The position numbers were made by a program, and so were the translations under genes. Shown one piece after another: positions 26,388-34,664 of a DNA stretch of 62,816 bases. The notes beneath the pieces are model-generated. The model had not been told where the DNA came from. It ran no database searches and saw only the letters and a program-made list of their open reading frames with translations. Each line of letters begins with the position of its first letter. The first letter of the stretch is position 1. This stretch comes from Candidatus Latescibacterota bacterium. GTDB taxonomy: Bacteria; Latescibacterota; UBA2968; GCA-2709665. Where the stretch lies: assembly GCA_021295655.1 (NCBI GenBank), contig JAGWBX010000027.1:96681-159496 (forward strand). Direction: 5' to 3'.

Positions 26388-27496
26388 GAAAATATCTCGT
26401 TATAGACGCCAAGGGTCTTTCGCGCGCAGTCCCGCCATGTGTACCGGCCGGCCTGAAGCCGTCCGCTTACCACAAGACGTTTCCGCAATGCGTCATCGCG
26501 AATCAGACGGGTCATTCCGCCGGCAATTGACTTGACATCCATCGGGTCGACGAGGACCGCAGCGCTGCCGGCGATTTCCGCAAGCGATGATGCATCGGAC
26601 GTCAATACGGGACAACCGCTCGCCATCGCCTCGATAACAGGCAGCCCGAAACCCTCGGTAATCGATGGAAACGCGAAGAACATGGCTTCCTCAAAGCACG
26701 CTCGAACCTGGCCATCGCTCAGTTGCTCGGTAAATATGACGTTTCGAGTGATCCCCAGGTTCCGGGTGAGTTCAGCCAGGGTGGCGTACCCGTCGCCCCG
26801 CCCGCTGATCATCAGGAACAGATCGGGACACTGTTTCGAGACCAGACCGAACGCCTCGATCAGGCGTCGGATGTTCTTGTAGGGTTTTGTATTGCCCAGG
26901 GAGAAGATGAACCGCCGGCCCCGGCAGACTTCAGGAAGGTCGCGGGAATCCCCGTTACCCGCACAGGACCCGTCGCTTCCGTGATGTATAACCGTGAATT
27001 TGGATGACGGCACCGGGTATCGCGTGATCGCGGCCTGCCGCGTTGATTCCGAAATTGTGATGACATGGTGTGCCCTTCTTACGGACTCTCCGATCCATGG
27101 GCCCGCGAATCGCCGCGCCATCCAGCCACGCCAGCGGGATTCATAGGCAATATCCGGATTGTTGATCCAAATCAGATCATGCAGGGTAAGGACAATCCGC
27201 CCGGCGCGGACGCCCACGGGAAGAAGATGAAAGAGACAGTGGTATATGTCGGCCCGGAGCGGGTTCACAACCCTCGCCCCACCAAGGAGATTTCGCCCCG
27301 TTGAGATCCCGAATGGAACCGCGATATCTGTAAAATTGGGCTGCACCACAATCGGACGGGGATAGGCCGCCCGCCTGAGCAACAGGTAATCGTTGTGCCG
27401 GTCGAGCCGGGCGATCTCCCGGACCAGGCTGAACGCATACCGGCCGACGCCGGTTTCCACGTTCCGGACCTCGCGAGCGTCGATACAGATTCTCAC
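26384..27496 (-). CDS. Glycosyltransferase family 4 (GT-B)
   Basis: 370 residues from a GTG at 27496, giving the typical start 'MRICIDAREV'; AGGAGG lies 4 nt upstream, while a TTG one codon earlier is too close to it. 'DIYHCLFHLLPVG' and 'VITISESTRQAAI' belong to the acceptor domain. The donor domain has 'FIFSLGNTKPYKNIRRLIEAF' and the nucleotide-sugar motif 'FFAFPSITEGFGLPVIEAMASG' with its E-X7-E pair. It transfers a hexose from a nucleotide sugar to a growing glycan in the cytoplasm. It is 205 nt from the flippase, same strand. Confidence 0.88.
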   Translation of the reverse strand: MRICIDAREVRNVETGVGRYAFSLVREIARLDRHNDYLLLRRAAYPRPIVVQPNFTDIAVPFGISTGRNLLGGARVVNPLRADIYHCLFHLLPVGVRAGRIVLTLHDLIWINNPDIAYESRWRGWMARRFAGPWIGESVRRAHHVITISESTRQAAITRYPVPSSKFTVIHHGSDGSCAGNGDSRDLPEVCRGRRFIFSLGNTKPYKNIRRLIEAFGLVSKQCPDLFLMISGRGDGYATLAELTRNLGITRNVIFTEQLSDGQVRACFEEAMFFAFPSITEGFGLPVIEAMASGCPVLTSDASSLAEIAGSAAVLVDPMDVKSIAGGMTRLIRDDALRKRLVVSGRLQAGRYTWRDCARKTLGVYNEIFS

Positions 27497-27647
27497 CAAG
27501 CCTCCTGTTGGAAGCAGTATTTAGGTTCCCGGTGTGTTCCCGAGCGCGAGCGAAGGGGTGTCGGTCCAGTCGGGCGAATTCGTCACCCCTGTCTCAATGT
27601 GTCGAGGCTGCGCGCCCCTCGCCTCCGGGATGGAATTGACCACCGCA

Positions 27648-27670
27648 GCCCGGCACGTCTGCAGCCGGGC
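27648..27670. terminator. Short hairpin after the flippase gene
   Basis: GCCCGGC and GCCGGGC (7 bp, perfect) with a 9-nt loop lie 30 nt beyond the flippase stop on the minus strand. There is no T tract; it may attenuate read-through into the GT4 gene. Confidence 0.35.
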
Positions 27671-27700
27671 AAAGACCGCAGGGAATCATATCACAGCTTC

Positions 27701-29221
27701 TTAAACGAAAATGCGTCTGATCCGGCGATAGACCCGCATGCCGAACTGCTTTTCTTCTTCTTCAATGCCGAGCAGAAAGAGAATTCCGCCAAAGCACAGA
27801 AAAACCAGCGCGGCGTGGCTCAGAGCATTCCACAGCGCCGCCGACGGAGCAGGGGGTCCATACACCATCATCAGGACTGCGGTTGCGAAGCCGGCAAGCA
27901 AAGGCTTGCAGAGTTTGATTGAAAACGCGTGAACTTTCAGCCGTCGAAATACCCACCAGGAGGAGAGCGCCGGCGATAAAATTGCCGTGAACGTTGCGCC
28001 GATTGCGGCGCCGGCAGGGCCAAACCGGCGCACCAGAACAAAGGTGCCGGTCCCGCTGATCAAAAGCGTTACAATTCTGACGCCCATGAGGGCGTTGGGA
28101 TGCCCGGTCATCACCAGAACATAGCCCGACAAACCCAACAAAGCCGTTGCGGCGGCGCCGAGCAACAGAATCAGCAGCCACGGGTATCCTGGCGCGAACT
28201 CCGATCCCACAAATGTCGCGATCTGCCTTCCGTTCAATGCAAATACGAGCAGAATGGGTATGGTAACCAGCGTAACCCATCGTGTCACAAGTTTGAAGAA
28301 TTCGTCCAGGCGCGAGATCTCACCCCGGGCGTGGTATTCCGTAAAGAAGGGATTCGCAATTGGGTCGAAGGCGCCGGAGACGGCGCGTATGATTCCGGCC
28401 AGCTGGATCATCACGCCATATACGGCGATGGTTTCGGATTCGATGAACGATCCGACAATCACGACGTCCAAACGTCCGTTCAGTTCCGTAATCAGATCGA
28501 TCAGAAACATCGACAACGAGAAACGAAAAAGATTGCGCTCAAATCCATGTCCCTTTCCGGACCACTTTCGCCACGGATAAAACCTGAATACCGGCAAAAT
28601 GGAACAGAAGAACACGATGGCTGTTGCAACCAGATACGCCGCGCAGATCCCGGTCAGATCCATACCGAGAAGGTAGAACAGGATCGCAAAACCGATCAAC
28701 AGCGCGGGTTCGGTGAGTCCTTTGACGTACAGCTGATATTCCATCACCTTGTGCGCGATGGGAATCTGCAGAAGCAACCCGCCAACGGTCTGGAAGAAGA
28801 CGACGAATGCCATCCATCGGAGTGCGATTTCCACCCGCTCCCGACCGAACAGCCCCCCAAGTGTGTCGGAAAAGACAAAGCAGCCCAAACTCACCCCCAG
28901 GCTCAGAACGCCTCCCGCGAACAGGGCGGTTCTGACACACTCGAGGGCCCGTTGCTTCTCGCCCCGGGATTGATGGTGGGCCACCTGCCGGAGCAATGCC
29001 TTGTCAAGGCCAAAGAACGCGAACCTGGAAAACAGATTCACCCAGGTCCAGGCAAGATAGTAGAGGCCATAGGACGCGGTCGAATAGAGACGCGCGGCAA
29101 GGAGATAAAATGCCGGGCGGCCAAGCTTCGAAAACAGCGCCAGCAGATTGACGCCCACGCCGCGGGAGAGTGTCGCAAGATCCAGCGCGCTTCGCGCCTC
29201 TTCCTCACTGTGTTCAGCCAT
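27701..29221 (-). CDS. Polysaccharide flippase (Wzx/MATE-like, MOP superfamily)
   Basis: 506 residues from the ATG at 29221; the upstream extension overlaps the glycosyltransferase and lacks a ribosome site. Around 12-14 hydrophobic helices are seen ('LLALFSKLGRPAFYLLAARLYS', 'AFVVFFQTVGGLLLQIPIA', 'ILFYLLGMDLTGICAAYLVATAIVFF'), with a conserved family feature 'FRFSLSMFLIDLITELNGRLDVVIVGSF'. Such proteins flip lipid-linked oligosaccharides across the inner membrane. The start overlaps the end of the glycosyltransferase gene by 8 nt, showing a common operon. Confidence 0.85.
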   Translation of the reverse strand: MAEHSEEEARSALDLATLSRGVGVNLLALFSKLGRPAFYLLAARLYSTASYGLYYLAWTWVNLFSRFAFFGLDKALLRQVAHHQSRGEKQRALECVRTALFAGGVLSLGVSLGCFVFSDTLGGLFGRERVEIALRWMAFVVFFQTVGGLLLQIPIAHKVMEYQLYVKGLTEPALLIGFAILFYLLGMDLTGICAAYLVATAIVFFCSILPVFRFYPWRKWSGKGHGFERNLFRFSLSMFLIDLITELNGRLDVVIVGSFIESETIAVYGVMIQLAGIIRAVSGAFDPIANPFFTEYHARGEISRLDEFFKLVTRWVTLVTIPILLVFALNGRQIATFVGSEFAPGYPWLLILLLGAAATALLGLSGYVLVMTGHPNALMGVRIVTLLISGTGTFVLVRRFGPAGAAIGATFTAILSPALSSWWVFRRLKVHAFSIKLCKPLLAGFATAVLMMVYGPPAPSAALWNALSHAALVFLCFGGILFLLGIEEEEKQFGMRVYRRIRRIFV

Positions 29222-30138
29222 TGCGCCTCGCAGACCTGGACCCGCCGCGGGCCTTCTGATACAGACCGATCCCCAACTGGGTTCCCCGTGCCAGCGCCAG
29301 TAGTTTCGACGGCATCGTCCACCAGAAACCGAATGAGCCAAAGCGGCCGCGGAGAATGAAGAATCGCACGAACAGATTCAGAATAAAGTACGGCGTGAGC
29401 CGGCCGTCCAGGTGTTTCAACCAGAAATACATCTCGTTGGCATAGGTCAGCGGGTCTGCCGCCTGGTCCGAAACGCGGCAGCCACCGTAGGGCGCCGCAT
29501 GGTGGAAAACCACAGCTTCCGGTTCGAAAACCATGCGGCCGCTTGCGTACTTGAGATAGCGGAGACAGAAATCCGTCTCCTCCCGAAGCTGGCTTCCGGC
29601 GAACTGCTCGTCAAACCCGCCACAGTTCAGCGCTTGTATTCGAAGAAAGGAAAGGTTCCCTCCCCCACCATGAGAGACGTTTCGGCGGCGGGTCGTACCA
29701 TGTCACCTCGCCGCAACGCCTAGGCTCCCGACGGCCCCGGCTTCGCGAACTTATGATTCGGCCGGCTACCGCGCTGACGCCTTCAGTGTCGTAGTTGCGC
29801 ATATGTTTTGCGATAAAATCGCCGGGCAAGTCAATGTCGTCGTCAAGACAGAGAATCACTTCCCCGCGAGCGATGGCCATTCCCAGGTTCTTCGCACGCG
29901 TCCCACACGCTGTCTGCGTATGAACGTACCGGATGCGCGCACGGATGGACCCCAGGAACTGCGTTATCTCGGGCGGGTGTTTGTCAGTCTGATCTATGAC
30001 GATGACTTCGAACGAGGGGTAGGACTGCCGCAATACATGCTCCAGCGTTTTCTTCAGAAACGCCGAGCGGTTGTAAGTCGGGATAATGACCGACACGCGT
30101 TTCATATCGGAGGCAGCTTCGATCGGTGTTTCGGGCAT
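29214..30138 (-). pseudogene. Glycosyltransferase family 2, frameshifted
   Basis: Two overlapping frames together make one GT-A enzyme of about 300 residues. The N-terminal frame has 'VSVIIPTYNRSAFLKKTLE', 'FEVIVIDQTD' and the metal motif 'ILCLDDDIDLPGDF'. It then runs into a stop at 29611. The C-terminal frame continues with 'GGNLSFLRIQALNCGGFDEQFAG' and 'LREETDFCLRYLKYA', the expected acceptor part. The shift lies between 29660 and 29700; deleting one base in the five-C run at 29662-29666 restores a single frame. It is either a true mutation or a homopolymer sequencing error. The start at 30138 (or ATG 30105) has no clear ribosome site. Confidence 0.75.
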
Positions 30139-30175
30139 AGGACCAGGTTGTATTATTGCGAACGTGGACTGTACG

Positions 30176-31222
30176 TTAACCTTCATCCAGCATGGGCAGC
30201 TCTGCGGATGGCGCGTCAGACGCGCAGAACGAAATGACCCGGTCATCCAGGGACGGGCCGTTCAACTCTCTGTAATACGCGAACAGGTACTCGTTCACGT
30301 ATCCGGCGTACTTTCCGCCACGCGCCTCCGCCCACTCGCAGACCTTTTTGTCCGGCCCCTTGACATGGTACCACTCACGGGCGAATTTGAGCACCCACGT
30401 ATCCACGGGCACGGCATCCAGTCGTTCAAGCGCGAAGAGGTCTATACACTTGCCGACCTTAAGACCCACGCCGGTACCAGCCTGTTTTTTCAATGCATCC
30501 ACAATTTCGCGCCAGTCATCCAGGGGCAATCTCCCCGGATCGCTGCCCGCGCACCCGGAAACAAACCGGGCCGCTTCGGCCACGCGTTCGGACCGCCACC
30601 CGAAACGGTTGGATCTGAAATACGGGCCTTTCAGCCGGGCCAATGCACCGGGATCGGGAAACGTACAGTATTTCCTTCCCATGAACTCGATTTCGCGGCC
30701 CCACGATTCAGCCAGAAAATTGACCCGCCGCTTGGTCAGATTCATGTGGGCCTGTACCGACAGGATATACGAAATGATGCACTCGAAGGGCATCTGCCGG
30801 ACAAAACGGAATCCCTTCAGCCGATCCCTCGCCCGTCGCAGGTACCCGTCTGTGCGAGGCACGCGAATCCGGGGCCTTTCCTTCAGTCTCAGGTACCACT
30901 CGAGAAATACTGCAACCGGCATCTCGCCCAGATAGGTCGCGACGCGTGACGCCCCGGCGCGATACAGCAGCGTATCCCCCGCCTGGCGCAGATGGAACAC
31001 AGTGTCGTAGGCAACGCCTTTCCACCACCCATCCACGTCGCGCCCCCACCGGAAAACCTGCCCTCCGGCGAGCGTATACCCCAGATTGAACCCGCTGGTT
31101 TCGATCCGGCCGGTTACCGGCCGGCGGGAGGAGGCATGGTTTCCCCGCAGCGCCGGGACATACCGCGCACGCTCCGGCGCCGTGCGCTCCGGTAAACGGT
31201 GTTTTATTGACATTTCGCCCAT
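30176..31222 (-). CDS. ogg: 8-oxoguanine DNA glycosylase, OGG1 type
   Basis: 348 residues, close to eukaryotic OGG1 rather than MutM. 'FNLGYTLAGGQVFRWGRD' is the OGG_N start, 'ISYILSVQAHMNLTKRRVN' the DNA-contacting helix, and the helix-hairpin-helix 'GTGVGLKVGKCIDLFALERLDAVPVDTW' contains the catalytic Lys (GLKVG) and Asp (VPVD) in the expected places. It removes 8-oxoguanine and nicks the backbone by β-elimination. The first 35 residues are arginine-rich and not conserved. It is upstream of the glycosyltransferase by 38 nt and shares its transcript, an odd pairing. Confidence 0.9.
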   Translation of the reverse strand: MGEMSIKHRLPERTAPERARYVPALRGNHASSRRPVTGRIETSGFNLGYTLAGGQVFRWGRDVDGWWKGVAYDTVFHLRQAGDTLLYRAGASRVATYLGEMPVAVFLEWYLRLKERPRIRVPRTDGYLRRARDRLKGFRFVRQMPFECIISYILSVQAHMNLTKRRVNFLAESWGREIEFMGRKYCTFPDPGALARLKGPYFRSNRFGWRSERVAEAARFVSGCAGSDPGRLPLDDWREIVDALKKQAGTGVGLKVGKCIDLFALERLDAVPVDTWVLKFAREWYHVKGPDKKVCEWAEARGGKYAGYVNEYLFAYYRELNGPSLDDRVISFCASDAPSAELPMLDEG

Positions 31223-31233
31223 TTCGTTAAACC

Positions 31234-31262
31234 ATTATAGGTATTTTGTCGGAATGCGGCAA
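31234..31262 (-). promoter_or_regulatory. Sigma-70 type promoter of the ogg operon
   Basis: Minus strand TTGCCG, 17-nt spacer, perfect TATAAT. The predicted start site is only about 5 nt before the first ATG (31222), so the message may be near-leaderless or use the second ATG at 31213. Confidence 0.6.
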
Positions 31263-31526
31263 GTTTCCAGTTATTCCAGCAATTCCGATGCGAGTCCTCT
31301 GCATTTCCGTTGTGAAGCAGCGATTCGGCCGGACCGGCAGCCGGACTCACGGATCTTCCGTAAGCCAGGAACCCTCGCCCCCTTACGAGACGCAGTTCCT
31401 TGTGCGGCGAAATCGCGCAGAGACGCCGGGAATGAGCGGCATCGAGACATGGCAGAAGGCGGGCTGCCCCGCCGGACACCGGCCCGGTCAATCGTAAATC
31501 GAAGGCCTCACGCGAAAATCCGTTGC

Positions 31527-31555
31527 TTGACTCTGTCGAAGTCTCCTGTTATTTT
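31527..31555 (+). promoter_or_regulatory. Sigma-70 type promoter of the third ABC exporter
   Basis: TTGACT, 17-nt spacer, TATTTT; transcription would begin near 31562, about 64 nt before the GTG at 31626. The rest of 31223-31625 shows only the divergent ogg promoter and no gene. Confidence 0.65.
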
Positions 31556-31625
31556 TGGATAGCCAACGCCTGCGAGTCGCACAGGCCCCTGCCAGAACAT
31601 CCGATTTGTGACAACAGGACTCCAC

Positions 31626-33995
31626 GTGGACACGCCAGGCCAACGCTCCGCAGAAACGCCATTCCTCGATGAAATCCCTGAAGACATTGATGCCGCCGCT
31701 CGTGCCGTCCTCGAACCGGACGAGGAGATCCTGCTCTCTGCGGCTACGGATCTGCGGTTCGACGGCTCCTATGGGACGGCCTGGCTCCTAGCGACGGGGC
31801 GCCGCATTATCGGAATCAGCCCGTCGGATCCCGAGCCGCCGGAGACCGTCAGTGTTCCCCTCGTGGATATTGACCGCGTGGAAGTCCGGGAACTCTTCGG
31901 CAGCGGCGTTCTAAAGGTTGTGACGCCGGGAAGCGGCGCCTCACTGGCTTTTTTTACCAAGTCCCTGCTCTCCAAGTTTACGCAGATTCCCCCCGAGATC
32001 GAGCGGCTCATCCGCCAGGCCAAACCCGTTCCCGAGGACACGCGAATCGTCAACTCCAGCGTAGACGTGTTCGCCGGACGAAAGAAGCGGTGCGAAAGGT
32101 GCCAGCAGGTGATCCCGCACTGGATGGGCGTCTGCCCGATGTGCCTGGATTCCCGCAAGCTGTTCTTCCGTCTCCTGGGTTACGCGAAGCCGTATTGGCA
32201 GATGGCTGCAGGCAGCCTCCTCCTCCTCCTGACCGCCACGTTTATCGGCCTGACGCCGCCACTGCTGATGCGCACCCTTATTGATGACGTTCTTGTGGCC
32301 GAAATGGGCGGCTCGACACCTGGGGCGTCCCTGATCCCTGCCGAGACGCGTTCTTCCGTTCCCAGGAGCCAGGCGCCGAGTCCCGCGCCTTCCACGGGGA
32401 CCGACAGGCGCACGATGCTTGGCGTACTGGTGCTGCTCCTTCTGCTGGTCAACATATCCCGGAACGGGCTCAGCGCCGTGCGCACGTATCTGCTGGCGAA
32501 GCTCGGTCAGCGAATCACGTTCGATCTGCGCAAGGAGGTCTACCGGCATCTCCATTATCTCTCGCTCAGTTTCTATAATGAACGGGAAACCGGGCGCATC
32601 ATGTCGAACATCACCCAGGACGTGAGCCGGCTTCAGGACTTCATCTCGGACGGCCTCCAGGAAATCATCCGGGACATCGCCACCATCATCATCATCTGCA
32701 TCATTCTCTTTTCGCTCAATCCCGCTCTCGCGGCATTCGTCCTTCTGCCCACGCCCCTGCTGATCCTGTTTACGCGGTACTTCGGACGAAGGCTTCATGA
32801 TCTTTATCATGGTCTCTGGCGCCGGTGGGCGGACATCCACGCTCTGTTGGCCGATACGATTCCCGGGGTGCGGGTCGTTAAGGCCTTTGCCCAGGAAAAA
32901 CGGGAAGTGAGCAAGTTCGAGAACAGGAGTTGGGGCCTGCTGTCCGGCGAAATCCGGGTGGCGAGAGTACGGAGCACGTTTACGCCCATTATGACCTTCC
33001 TGACCTCTCTGGGCACGCTCATCATCTGGTGGATGGGCGGCAACAAGGTTCTGAGCGGCGGGCTGTCACTCGGCGAATTCGTGGCGTTTACCGGATACAT
33101 GTGGCAATTCTACGGTCCCGTGGAGAGCCTGTGCCGCCTCAACCATCGTTTCCAGAGGGCGGCGACTTCGGCCGAACGGATATTCGAGGTCCTCGATACA
33201 CAGTCCGACGTCGCGGACCGGCCCGACGCCGTTTCCCTGCCGCGAATATCGGGTTCCGTGGAATTTTCCGGGGTCACGTTCTCGTACGAGCCCGGCAAAC
33301 CCATTCTCAGAGATCTGAGTTTTCGGGTGGAACCGGGTGAGATGATCGGCCTGGCCGGTCACAGCGGCGCAGGGAAGAGCACCCTCATCAACCTGATCTG
33401 CCGGTTTTACGACATCCAGAAAGGCACGATCTTCGTCGATGACCGGGACATCAGGGAAGTCTCGCTGAGTTCCCTGAGGGCGCAGATCGGGGTGGTGCTG
33501 CAGGACCCGTTTCTGTTTAACGGTTCCGTTGCGGAAAACATCGCCTACGGCAAACCCGACGCTACGCTCGACGAAGTCGTCGCGGCCGCAAAGGCGGCAA
33601 ACGCACACGATTTCATATTGGATTTCCCCGAAGGCTACGACACGTCCGTGGGCGAACGGGGCCTTCGCGTTTCCGGAGGGGAACGCCAGCGCCTTTCCAT
33701 CGCCCGGGCGATCTTGAGGAACCCCCGCATTCTTATCCTCGACGAAGCAACGGCCAGCGTGGACACGGAGACAGAAGCTCAGATACAGGACGCCATCGCG
33801 CGCCTTATCGAGGGCAGAACCACGTTCGCAATCGCCCATCGCCTGTCAACGCTCAAGAATGCCAACCGCCTGCTGATCCTTGACAAGGGCGAACTGGCGG
33901 AGATGGGTACGCACGCCGACCTGATCAGACTGGACGGGATCTATGCCCGCCTGTGCCGCATGCAAGCCGAAATGTCCAAATTGAGGGCCTGGTAA
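31626..33995 (+). CDS. ABC exporter with PH-like domain and zinc ribbon (C)
   Basis: 789 residues from the GTG at 31626 (AGGA 6 nt upstream); a GTG at 31608 is an alternative. Same plan as the pair at 2.8-7.3 kb: PH-like domain ('GTAWLLATGRRIIGI'), zinc ribbon ('CERCQQVIPHWMGVCPMC' near residue 150), six-helix exporter domain and a nucleotide-binding domain with 'GHSGAGKST', 'VSGGERQR' and 'ILILDEATASVD'. A 35-residue Pro/Ser-rich loop ('VPRSQAPSPAPSTG') is inserted between the first two membrane helices, on the outer side. As the only ABC gene of this module it should form a homodimer. DUF1854 follows by 42 nt. Confidence 0.88.
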   Translation: MDTPGQRSAETPFLDEIPEDIDAAARAVLEPDEEILLSAATDLRFDGSYGTAWLLATGRRIIGISPSDPEPPETVSVPLVDIDRVEVRELFGSGVLKVVTPGSGASLAFFTKSLLSKFTQIPPEIERLIRQAKPVPEDTRIVNSSVDVFAGRKKRCERCQQVIPHWMGVCPMCLDSRKLFFRLLGYAKPYWQMAAGSLLLLLTATFIGLTPPLLMRTLIDDVLVAEMGGSTPGASLIPAETRSSVPRSQAPSPAPSTGTDRRTMLGVLVLLLLLVNISRNGLSAVRTYLLAKLGQRITFDLRKEVYRHLHYLSLSFYNERETGRIMSNITQDVSRLQDFISDGLQEIIRDIATIIIICIILFSLNPALAAFVLLPTPLLILFTRYFGRRLHDLYHGLWRRWADIHALLADTIPGVRVVKAFAQEKREVSKFENRSWGLLSGEIRVARVRSTFTPIMTFLTSLGTLIIWWMGGNKVLSGGLSLGEFVAFTGYMWQFYGPVESLCRLNHRFQRAATSAERIFEVLDTQSDVADRPDAVSLPRISGSVEFSGVTFSYEPGKPILRDLSFRVEPGEMIGLAGHSGAGKSTLINLICRFYDIQKGTIFVDDRDIREVSLSSLRAQIGVVLQDPFLFNGSVAENIAYGKPDATLDEVVAAAKAANAHDFILDFPEGYDTSVGERGLRVSGGERQRLSIARAILRNPRILILDEATASVDTETEAQIQDAIARLIEGRTTFAIAHRLSTLKNANRLLILDKGELAEMGTHADLIRLDGIYARLCRMQAEMSKLRAW

Positions 33996-34037
33996 ACCGG
34001 AACGGCGTCACGCGGACCGCGGACTCCATGAATCGCT

Positions 34038-34544
34038 ATGCAGGAAGAATACCACCTCGAACAGGAACTCTCGCTACTGGATCCGGGCGAGATGCGGCTC
34101 CGTCTGGATGAATTCAACGACTTGATCCTCGAATGCCCTGAGGGACGGCGGCCGGTTACGGCCCATCGTGCATTTCCGCTCACGGCTGCCGGTCAATTCA
34201 TCGTCCTCAAGGGTGCGGACGGCTCGGAGATTGGCTTGATTCGGGACATTGCGGCCCTGGAAGAAGAAAGCCGCACCATCCTCGAGTCCGATCTGGAACG
34301 CACGTATTTCGCGCCGGTCATCCTTCAGGTAAACAAACTTGAGGAAAACTTCCATATCCCGAAATGGGACGTGGAAACCGACAGCGGCCACCGTGTGTTC
34401 GAGGTCCGCAGCCGCAGACGCGACATTCGCATCATGTCCGGAGGCCGCATCCTGTTGAGAGACGCGGACGGAAACCGATACGAGATTCCCGATTACAGAA
34501 AACTGGATCCGGTCAGCCGCGCGTTTGTGGAAACATTGATCTGA
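34038..34544 (+). CDS. DUF1854 family protein (ABC-transporter associated), copy 2
   Basis: 168 residues. 'EMRLRLDEFNDLILECPEG', 'FIVLKGADGSEIGLIRDI' and the C-terminal 'ILLRDADGNRYEIPDYRKLD' match the copy at 2.3 kb, notably the shared ending 'DGNR-E--D---LD--SR--VE'. It follows the third ABC exporter by 42 nt, repeating the ABC-then-DUF1854 order of the first locus. It is soluble with no signal peptide. It probably regulates or couples to the exporter; its biochemical role is unknown. Confidence 0.82.
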   Translation: MQEEYHLEQELSLLDPGEMRLRLDEFNDLILECPEGRRPVTAHRAFPLTAAGQFIVLKGADGSEIGLIRDIAALEEESRTILESDLERTYFAPVILQVNKLEENFHIPKWDVETDSGHRVFEVRSRRRDIRIMSGGRILLRDADGNRYEIPDYRKLDPVSRAFVETLI

Positions 34545-34664
34545 TCGCCTTCGTTGACTCGCCACGGCCTTTCCGGCGTCATTGCGCATTGCGATTCTCA
34601 GCATCCATTCGTATATTTATGCAGACGCCCGAAACCATCATATCGAAACACGGGAGATATCCCA

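Noticed and set aside
28100..29359. A 419-codon plus-strand frame opposite the flippase
   Set aside because: The minus strand gives clear membrane helices; the plus translation is Gln/Arg-rich without domain.
31566..31584. Possible third copy of the REP-like palindrome
   Set aside because: Only a few bases of the arms match; too weak.
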